In this document: one piece after another, positions 51,644-56,867 of the stretch
Layout: each line of letters begins with the position of its first letter
Numbering within the stretch: position 1 is the first letter of the stretch
Origin: a virus
Strand: one strand, 5' to 3'
Virus record (IMG/VR): IMGVR_UViG_3300031774_000017
Coordinates: 1-56,867 of that record
DNA: 56,867 bases
The notes under the pieces: model-generated
Databases searched by the model: none
Seen by the model: the letters and a program-made list of their open reading frames with translations, nothing else
Told to the model about the DNA's origin: nothing
Position numbers and translations under genes: made by a program

Positions 51644-51839
51644 CTTTACTAAGTATTATAGGACTTGCATCCTGGTTATTTTTAACTTCAATATGCGTTT
51701 CTTTAATAGAAACAATAGGTTCAATAGGTTCCATTATTCTTCTAATAACTTTACCATTTTGGTCTCTAATTACTTTCTTTTTAGAAAATAATCGTTTATA
51801 ATTTTTTAAAACGTATTCTTTTATTTTCTCTTCATTCAT
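51624..51839 (-). CDS. Small basic protein (71 aa)
   Basis: The basic N-terminal helix (MNEEKIKEYVLKNYKRLFSK) and beta segment (KVIRDQNGKVIRRIMEPIEP) are followed by a hydrophilic C terminus. It overlaps the 47-aa gene by 8 bases at its start and the next gene by 20 at its end. Unrecognised. Confidence 0.55.
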   Translation of the reverse strand: MNEEKIKEYVLKNYKRLFSKKKVIRDQNGKVIRRIMEPIEPIVSIKETHIEVKNNQDASPIILSKDVLTLI

Positions 51840-51975
51840 AATGTAATGTTAAACAAATTTCTACAAAAGGAAAATATAATACATGCTCAGAAAACTTTTC
51901 TTCTGGATAACTTCTTATACCTATTAATACCCCAGGATATAATCCAATACTAATCTCCCAACCTTCTATATTCAT
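51832..51975 (-). CDS. Mini-protein WEISIGLYPG type (47 aa)
   Basis: Begins MNIEGWEISIGLYPGVLIGI and continues through RSYPEEKFSEHVLYFPFVEI to CLTLHYE. The WEISIGLYPG...HVLYLPF-type pattern is a small conserved protein I recall from other marine phages. It overlaps the next gene by 8 bases and the 41-aa gene before it by 26 bases, in a different frame. Function unknown. Confidence 0.65.
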   Translation of the reverse strand: MNIEGWEISIGLYPGVLIGIRSYPEEKFSEHVLYFPFVEICLTLHYE

Positions 51976-52075
51976 TTAAATAATAATTTAGCATTTTCAT
52001 ATGATGGGTTATTCTTTCTCTGTAATGTTCAGGTAGTGTAAATTCCGTGTTTTCCGTGGATTCTAATAATGTCAT
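51950..52075 (-). CDS. Overlapping mini-protein HYRERITHHMKMLNYYL type (41 aa)
   Basis: The ATG at 52075 opens MTLLESTENTEFTLPEHYRE followed by RITHHMKMLNYYLNEYRRLGD. The EHY(R/K)(E/D)RI.HHM.MLNYYL pattern is a helical mini-protein found in other marine phages, as recalled. It overlaps the 74-aa gene by 47 bases and the 47-aa gene by 26 bases in other frames, so it would be easy to miss. The sequence is too protein-like for chance. Confidence 0.6.
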   Translation of the reverse strand: MTLLESTENTEFTLPEHYRERITHHMKMLNYYLNEYRRLGD

Positions 52076-52253
52076 TATATTTTATAATTTTATTATTTAA
52101 TAATTTTTTAATGTCTTTATCTAATAATCTTTTTGCATACATTACACGCGCTTCTTTCGCCTTCTTTCTTTGATCAACGTTATCGTCCGATCTACTTCCT
52201 TTTGATTTTGCGGCTTGTAAAGCGTCTTTCCAATTTTGTTTTTCGTAAGCCAT
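52029..52253 (-). CDS. Hypothetical basic protein (74 aa)
   Basis: It starts MAYEKQNWKDALQAAKSKGS, is helical and basic (KKAKEARVMYAKRLLDKDIK) and ends GKHGIYTT. It overlaps the endonuclease gene upstream by 112 bases and the 41-aa gene downstream by 47 bases. The long overlap with the endonuclease gene is unusual, but both frames look protein-like. Function unknown. Confidence 0.55.
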   Translation of the reverse strand: MAYEKQNWKDALQAAKSKGSRSDDNVDQRKKAKEARVMYAKRLLDKDIKKLLNNKIIKYNDIIRIHGKHGIYTT

Positions 52254-52600
52254 AATTTAAATAATTTCCACCTTAAAGGAAAAGATTCATTTGGTCTGCC
52301 TTTGCATTCTATAATATAATCTTTACCAATAAAATCTGGTGTATATTTTATACCTAATATTTTTTTATCTCCTCTATTAATATATTCTCCTTTACTATTA
52401 GCTTGTTTTTCATAACTTGTATTACAAAAATGAAATGATTTTATTATTTCAAAAGTTTCATTTTCATAGCCTTCAAACAATTTATCTTTTTTTAAAGCCA
52501 TGTAAGTATATCTTTCAAGTCCTGACGCAAAATTAATACCATCATAAGATATTTTTTTAGCTTGCACAGGACCTCTTTTTTTACTCCTACGTTTTACCAT
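52142..52600 (-). CDS. T7 endonuclease I-like PD-(D/E)xK nuclease (152 aa)
   Basis: Predicted to cut branched DNA (resolvase) and help to break down host DNA. GLERYTYMAL (Glu29), KYTPDFI (Asp89) and IIECKGR (Glu98, Lys100) have the E...D...ExK pattern and spacing of phage endonuclease I. The basic N terminus (MVKRRSKKRG) suits DNA binding. It lies directly after the 91-aa pyrophosphatase-like gene and its 3' end shares 112 bases with the next gene. The exact family (endonuclease I or a DUF1064-like nuclease) is unconfirmed. Confidence 0.75.
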   Translation of the reverse strand: MVKRRSKKRGPVQAKKISYDGINFASGLERYTYMALKKDKLFEGYENETFEIIKSFHFCNTSYEKQANSKGEYINRGDKKILGIKYTPDFIGKDYIIECKGRPNESFPLRWKLFKLWLTKNKIGKTLYKPQNQKEVDRTITLIKERRRKKRV

Positions 52601-52601
52601 T

Positions 52602-52877
52602 TTAATATGTTACATCCCAGTTTTTATCTGTAGTGTCTGATGTCCAACTAGATTCAGGGTATTTACTTAGTTTCTTATCTTCTTCGATTAGAACAGCTCT
52701 AATTTTTTCAATATAATTAGCGGCATCCATAAGTTCTTCTTGTAAATGATTAAGCCATGTGTCTAGCGTTTGATCATCTTTATCTAAACCAACACCATAC
52801 TTTTTATAGCCTGCTTCAGCACGTTTTTGAATCTTTTCAATTACGCGATTAATTATTTTGTCGTTTACTTTACTCAT
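52602..52877 (-). CDS. MazG/NTP-pyrophosphatase-like small protein (91 aa)
   Basis: The centre KKYGVGLDKDDQTLDTWLNH (about 21-40) is followed by LQEELMDAANYIEKI (41-55). The EEL.DA..Y part matches the first metal-binding helix of all-alpha NTP pyrophosphatases. The rest is too short to complete that fold alone, so it might work as a multimer or be a degenerate relative. It overlaps the GIY-YIG/MazG gene by 8 bases. A role in NTP clean-up is plausible but unproven. Confidence 0.55.
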   Translation of the reverse strand: MSKVNDKIINRVIEKIQKRAEAGYKKYGVGLDKDDQTLDTWLNHLQEELMDAANYIEKIRAVLIEEDKKLSKYPESSWTSDTTDKNWDVTY

Positions 52878-53634
52878 CTTTTACAAATGTTCCGTTAACC
52901 ATTTTACCTGTTCTTTTAGATATTACATTAAATGATTCATCAATGCACTCCTCAATTTTAAATCCTTCTAACTCTGAAAGATTAGCAAGTACTATTACCA
53001 TATCACCAATAGCATCTTTTATTTCAGGTTTATTTTGTTTTAATAATGCTTGTGCAAGTTCACCTGCTTCTTCCATTAATTTAATATATTGAGTTTTACT
53101 ATCACCTTTTTGATAAAGATTACGTTGTTTAGCCCACTCTCTTATTTTATTAAATGAAGATATATTATCTTTAACAAATTCTTTTGTAAATGCTTTATTA
53201 TATATATAACAAGTTGAAGGACCAAATTGACTTGATTGTACATTTTGTAATATCCATTCTATATAATCTTCATTTGTTAATTTAAAATTACCTTCTGGTA
53301 ATTCTAATTCAATACCTTTTAAAAATTCAGCATTAATATCTTGCGGTGATATTTTAAATGTTGTGGTTGCTTTTGATGAGCTATGTTTATTCATTTTTTT
53401 ATTAAATAAATCTTTATATAATTTATAATCTTGTTTATAATTTAATTCTTTTTGTAAATTCCATTCAGCTTTTGATGCTTTATCTATATCATCTGTTTCA
53501 TATAATATATCATATTCACCAGGCTTATAGCCTTGTTCTTTTTCAACACGCTTTTTAATATTAGTTGTACAACCAATTTTAATTCCTGGTATATGATATA
53601 TTTTGTATTTACCTGATTTTAATTTTAATGCCAT
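52870..53634 (-). CDS. GIY-YIG-like and MazG-like fusion protein (254 aa)
   Basis: Residues about 9-65 look like a GIY-YIG/T5orf172-type nuclease domain: YKIYHIPGIKIGCTTNIKKR (GIY as KIY, YIG as KIG, Arg29) and AEWNLQKEL with a candidate catalytic Glu. Residues about 163-250 are a MazG-type all-alpha NTP pyrophosphohydrolase with YIKLMEEAGELAQALLK (Glu188, Glu189, Glu192) and PEIKDAIGDMVIVLANL (Glu204, Asp207, Asp211). Joining nuclease and nucleotide hydrolase suggests nucleotide recycling or cutting linked to pool control. The first motif is degenerate. It follows the thymidylate-synthase-family gene by 10 bases. Confidence 0.72.
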   Translation of the reverse strand: MALKLKSGKYKIYHIPGIKIGCTTNIKKRVEKEQGYKPGEYDILYETDDIDKASKAEWNLQKELNYKQDYKLYKDLFNKKMNKHSSSKATTTFKISPQDINAEFLKGIELELPEGNFKLTNEDYIEWILQNVQSSQFGPSTCYIYNKAFTKEFVKDNISSFNKIREWAKQRNLYQKGDSKTQYIKLMEEAGELAQALLKQNKPEIKDAIGDMVIVLANLSELEGFKIEECIDESFNVISKRTGKMVNGTFVKDE

Positions 53635-53644
53635 ATTTATATAT

Positions 53645-54481
53645 TTAATTACCTACAGACAACGGAGCTTTAATAGCTGGATGTGGATTGTAGTTTATTA
53701 TTCTTACATGTTTATGTTTAGGTATAAATAGTTTTTTATAACTCCATTTTGTTGATTCAACTCTAATACCCTTGTCTAACTCTAATTGTGGTAAAGCTTT
53801 TGAAGTTCTTTCAAGTTGTATGGTAGCTTGTTTTAAATGATTATTATACAAATGACAATCACCTAAATTACCAATTAATTGACCTGCTTTCATATTCGCA
53901 CCTTTAGCTAACATTTCAAGAAGTAAACCGTACATTGCTATGTCATAAGGTAAACCTAAAAATACATCTGCTGATCTTTGTTGCCACATTAAATCTATTT
54001 GGTTATCTCTACAATATACTTGAAAGTTATAATGACAAGGAGGAAGAACCATATCAGAGAGGTCACCTGGATTCCAAGCATTAACCATGAGCCTCCTCGA
54101 GCTTGCATTTTCCCTGATGTTTCTAACCAGTGAAGCCAATTGATCAACACCGTTAGAATTACGCCATTGATAACCATAAACCTTACCCAAAGTCCCGTCT
54201 GTTCTACCAGATCTTCTGTAATCATCATCCCAATATTTAACCTTATGCTTATGTAAATAAGCAATGTCAGTTTTACCTCTAAGTATCCAAATAAGTTCGG
54301 TAAGTGCATGATTAAAAAATACTTTTTTAGTTGTTAACAAAGGAAAACCTAAAGACATATTATGTTTTATAGTTTTACCAAATACAGATAAAGTACCTGT
54401 ACCAGTTCTATCTTGCTTAGGTTTACCACTATATAATATACTACCTAATAAACCTAAATATTGTTCTTCTATATTAATCAT
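53645..54481 (-). CDS. thyA: Thymidylate-synthase family enzyme, possibly dCMP-specific (278 aa)
   Basis: The fold and active site of ThyA are clear: QDRTGTGT (Arg25), SSRRLMV (129-130), nucleophile LPPCHYN (Cys149), QQRSADVFLGLPYDIA (168-182) and GDCHLYNNH. Asp180 stands where E. coli ThyA has Asn177 (GLPFNIA). Asp at this site marks T4-type dCMP hydroxymethylase and lets the enzyme take dCMP instead of dUMP. So it may methylate or hydroxymethylate dCMP. The gene is next to two pyrophosphatase-like genes that could supply dCMP. The part at about 54040-54240 is GC-raised. Family certain; substrate inferred. Confidence 0.93.
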   Translation of the reverse strand: MINIEEQYLGLLGSILYSGKPKQDRTGTGTLSVFGKTIKHNMSLGFPLLTTKKVFFNHALTELIWILRGKTDIAYLHKHKVKYWDDDYRRSGRTDGTLGKVYGYQWRNSNGVDQLASLVRNIRENASSRRLMVNAWNPGDLSDMVLPPCHYNFQVYCRDNQIDLMWQQRSADVFLGLPYDIAMYGLLLEMLAKGANMKAGQLIGNLGDCHLYNNHLKQATIQLERTSKALPQLELDKGIRVESTKWSYKKLFIPKHKHVRIINYNPHPAIKAPLSVGN

Positions 54482-54759
54482 TGTTTTTCATAATAATATT
54501 TACACATATTGTAATATTCAAGCCATATTGTATTTTTATCATATATATGAGGTGCATAATATATTTTTTCACCTTTTTTATATGAACCCAATGCAATTGC
54601 TATTTTCCATTTACCCGGTTCATTATTAATACCATAAGGCGATATTCTTATATTATTATTTATACAATATTGTTGCCATTTTGTTTGGTCACGAGATGCG
54701 GTATGTGGTGGCATTTTATATGCATCTTTTTTCTTTTTACCTACTAACCCGCTTCCCAT
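54478..54759 (-). CDS. Hypothetical protein between helicase and ThyA homologue (93 aa)
   Basis: It begins MGSGLVGKKKKDAYKMPPHT and has SRDQTKWQQYCINNNIRISP and GKWKIAIALGSYKKGEKIYY, then a Tyr-rich end. A small alpha/beta protein is likely. It overlaps the primase-helicase gene by 16 bases and the ThyA-family gene by 4 (ATGA). It may bind DNA (basic N terminus), but no family is recognised. Confidence 0.6.
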   Translation of the reverse strand: MGSGLVGKKKKDAYKMPPHTASRDQTKWQQYCINNNIRISPYGINNEPGKWKIAIALGSYKKGEKIYYAPHIYDKNTIWLEYYNMCKYYYEKQ

Positions 54760-56453
54760 GGCATTATTTCATTTGATACATCAAATACTGGTATATAATT
54801 ACCACTAGTATGATCCCATTTAAAATGAGCTTCAGCTTGATTTTCACCTAAGTTTTGAAACTTTACTTTTAACACTTTAACTTTAACAGTTTTTTTATTA
54901 TAATCACGATGCACAAGTAACCCATGATAGGAAGCGTCGTACCATTCTCCACCTCCTTTAATATTGTACATATTTGGTTCATCAATTGTTCCATCTTCTT
55001 TTTTATACATTTTAGTTGGGTGTGCTACAACTATAACTAATACATCATGCTTTTTAGCAAACGCTTCTATACGTGTTAAATATTCCATAGTTGCATCAGG
55101 TATACTCATATTAGCAGATCCATTCATTTTTATTTTATTATATGGATCAATAACTAGACATTTAATACCTTTACGCTTTACAAGTTCAGCACCTTTTTGT
55201 AATACAGCGTCTAAATCATATCTTTCATTTTCAATAAAATAAAAGTTATCATTTACAACTTCTGTTACTTCATTCCATTTATCAGAGTTTATATCTGCTT
55301 TTGATGGCATCCAGTCACCAATTTTACGCATTAATTTGTGTGCATGTAAAAATGTTGGCTTATTTTCTGGTGAAGCAAATGCTGTTTTCCAACCATATTT
55401 TAAGTTGTATCCAACCACCATTCTATCAACAAAATCAGACTTACCGCTAGAAGGCACGCCTGTGACGGTAATAAATTGTCCGGTATAAGTTGAAAATATG
55501 CTGTCAAAATTATCAAGGCCAATTTGATAGCCAGGTTTAAATCCTTCATGAATAAATTCTTGTAATTCTTCTGTTATATCATTTAATGTAACTACATTCT
55601 CTAAAGGAACAGGATTAGCTTCATCAACAAGACGCTTAAGCATGCTACTGCTGTGCCCCAACATATATTCATTAGCATCTTTGAAGTCGCTAAAACTAAT
55701 TGTATAGCAGACTTCTGCTCCAAAACGTCTAATGAGTTCTTGTTGTAAATTTTGTCCAGCTTCATCTCCATCGACTGCGATAATAATTTTGGATTTGTCT
55801 TCAAAATATTCAATGCAGTTATCGAGGTAATCAAGATTAAGGCGATTAAGAGTAGCTCCGTTCGGAACACTAACCACAGAGTTGACTTTAGATTCCATAA
55901 AAGATAAAGCATCCATTTCTCCTTCCACAATAACCACGTAATCATGCCCAATTGTACTATCAATATTATAAAATATTTTTTCTGCTCCTTTAACAAGCTT
56001 AAAGTTTTTTCTACCATCTCTATATTTTACATTTATTAAATCATTATTTATAAAATAATTAAATTGTATTGTATTTTCTTTTTTACTTGTTTGAGGCATC
56101 CATTCCTCACCTTCAGTTATTTTAGCTTTTATTAATGTTGATTGAGATATACCTCTCGATTCAAACCATTTAACAGCTTTATCACTGAGTAATACATTAT
56201 TTTTCCATTCAGGTTTAATATAGGTTTTGTCTATATTACCTTTTCTTTTATATGTATGTAATTGAAATACAGTATCACAATTCATACAAGTTCCGAGACC
56301 ACGCTCCCAATCGTACATAGCACATTTAGCTTTACGATTCTGTGGTTTACGATTAGCAGAGCAAAGAGGGCATATACCCTCTTGCTTGCCAACCTCTAAT
56401 TTATGTTGATTGAATGTATCAATCTGAAAACCATTAATCTCGGTAGTGTTCAT
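54744..56453 (-). CDS. Primase-helicase, T7 gp4/Twinkle type (569 aa)
   Basis: Bifunctional replication enzyme. The zinc ribbon has CPLC (28-31) and CMNC (56-59), followed by TOPRIM motifs VIVEGEMDAL (174-183) and VDGDEAG (227-233). The RecA-like helicase has Walker A GVPSSGKS (332-339), Walker B CLVIDPYN (432-439; Asp436) and AHPTKM (477-482). So both priming and unwinding sites appear intact. Length equals T7 gp4 (566). The stop overlaps the next gene by 16 bases and the start overlaps SSB by 1. Islands around 55420-55540, 55610-55930 and 56270-56400 have raised GC. Confidence 0.93.
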   Translation of the reverse strand: MNTTEINGFQIDTFNQHKLEVGKQEGICPLCSANRKPQNRKAKCAMYDWERGLGTCMNCDTVFQLHTYKRKGNIDKTYIKPEWKNNVLLSDKAVKWFESRGISQSTLIKAKITEGEEWMPQTSKKENTIQFNYFINNDLINVKYRDGRKNFKLVKGAEKIFYNIDSTIGHDYVVIVEGEMDALSFMESKVNSVVSVPNGATLNRLNLDYLDNCIEYFEDKSKIIIAVDGDEAGQNLQQELIRRFGAEVCYTISFSDFKDANEYMLGHSSSMLKRLVDEANPVPLENVVTLNDITEELQEFIHEGFKPGYQIGLDNFDSIFSTYTGQFITVTGVPSSGKSDFVDRMVVGYNLKYGWKTAFASPENKPTFLHAHKLMRKIGDWMPSKADINSDKWNEVTEVVNDNFYFIENERYDLDAVLQKGAELVKRKGIKCLVIDPYNKIKMNGSANMSIPDATMEYLTRIEAFAKKHDVLVIVVAHPTKMYKKEDGTIDEPNMYNIKGGGEWYDASYHGLLVHRDYNKKTVKVKVLKVKFQNLGENQAEAHFKWDHTSGNYIPVFDVSNEIMPWEAG

Positions 56454-56764
56454 TAAAACGGTAAGTCTGGTTCGTTAGTCTTAGCTTTAGGTTGAAATGC
56501 TGGCGGTGCAGCAGCACTTGTAGCACTGTCTACGTTTTGGCCATCTGTCCAAACAACTTTAACATTTCCTAAATATTGTTTGTCTGCTTTCATTTCCCTT
56601 TCTTCTTTACTTTGTTCAGTCATAATATAACCTGAATCACCGTATTCACCGACTTCGTTATTAATAACAACAGTAACCGGATAGTATTTACCTTTCTTAC
56701 CTTCATAAATTTTATCTTTATTTATTTTAGATAAGTTTATATTGCCAGATATTATACTTGCCAT
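56453..56764 (-). CDS. ssb: Single-stranded DNA-binding protein (103 aa)
   Basis: A small beta-rich protein (YYPVTVVINNEVGEYGDSGY, NVKVVWTDGQN) with an Ala/Pro linker and the acidic hydrophobic tail NEPDLPF. This tail is the partner-binding signature of SSB proteins (usually DDDIPF), used to recruit replication enzymes. It starts the visible replication run and directly precedes primase-helicase. It is shorter than bacterial SSB (about 178). OB fold predicted from pattern, not proved. Confidence 0.75.
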   Translation of the reverse strand: MASIISGNINLSKINKDKIYEGKKGKYYPVTVVINNEVGEYGDSGYIMTEQSKEEREMKADKQYLGNVKVVWTDGQNVDSATSAAAPPAFQPKAKTNEPDLPF

Positions 56765-56766
56765 TC

Positions 56767-56867
56767 TAGTATGTATTTATGTTAGCAAACATTCTTCTAA
56801 GTTGAGCTTTAGTAGCACCAGTTACTCTTCTTAAATTATCAACTGCTTTTACATGCGATTGATTAGA
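56767..56867 (-). CDS. Partial gene at right edge (C-terminal end only)
   Basis: The - strand frame entering from the right edge reads SNQSHVKAVDNLRRVTGATK then AQLRRMFANINTY and stops at 56769-56767 (TAG), two bases before the SSB start. Only the last 33 residues are visible, a basic helical tail. As the gene preceding SSB it should belong to the replication operon. The polymerase or an accessory factor may be encoded further right. Confidence 0.55.

Noticed and set aside
53645-54481. Plain thymidylate synthase call without comment
   Set aside because: The Asp at residue 180 makes a routine dUMP-methylating role uncertain, so the entry is kept at family level.
1-56867. CRISPR array, integrase, transposase or lysogeny repressor
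   Set aside because: No regularly spaced repeats and no recombinase motifs were found. The gene content is that of a lytic phage.

Overview
This window reads as most of the genome of a lytic, short-tailed (podovirus-type) phage of an AT-rich marine bacterium. A Bacteroidetes/flavobacterial host is the best guess: starts are preceded by A/T-rich leaders instead of Shine-Dalgarno sequences, the tail-hub protein ends in what looks like a BACON domain, and the order terminase, portal, scaffold-like protein, capsid, connectors, very large hub, giant internal proteins resembles crAss-like and other Bacteroidetes podoviruses. The host is inferred, not proven. No integrase, repressor or other lysogeny gene was seen.

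Layout. 1-921 is a very AT-rich leader with short direct repeats and a small terminator-like hairpin. 928-5822 carries small, often Lys/Arg-rich proteins, a two-helix membrane protein and a 76-nt structured element at 5107-5182. 5854-7691 encodes a phage GroEL/GroES pair, followed by a winged-helix-like protein. 8144-20804 is a 12.6-kb tail-fibre and adhesin cassette with three Gly-rich adhesins, duplicated partner proteins and a fibre carrying a cupredoxin-like domain. 20806-21719 is the lysis module (holin, small membrane peptide, M15 peptidase). 22504-47684 is packaging and virion structure: candidate small terminase, TerL, portal, scaffold-like protein, major capsid protein, head-tail proteins, a 1325-aa hub, an acetyltransferase-like protein and three candidate internal or ejected proteins ending with one of 2595 aa. 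All of this is on the + strand.

A bidirectional terminator at about 47925-47958 separates it from the - strand block (47964-56867), which is DNA metabolism: SSB, T7/Twinkle-type primase-helicase, a thymidylate-synthase-family enzyme, a GIY-YIG/MazG fusion, a second pyrophosphatase-like protein, a T7 endonuclease I-like nuclease, several mini-genes, and class I ribonucleotide reductase (NrdB, NrdA). The right edge cuts through another - strand gene. DNA polymerase is not in the window and probably lies beyond that edge.

How it fits together. The - strand genes would make and replicate DNA. The + strand genes would build, fold (phage chaperonin) and release virions. The most notable possibility is in nucleotide metabolism: the ThyA homologue has Asp where thymidylate synthases have Asn, the change that marks dCMP-specific enzymes, and it sits beside two NTP-pyrophosphatase-like proteins. 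That would suit a T4-like cytosine-modification route. Other points of note are the tRNA/tmRNA-like RNA element, higher-GC recoded islands inside terL, groEL, nrdA, nrdB, thyA and primase-helicase, and a second GroES-like protein next to the terminase.
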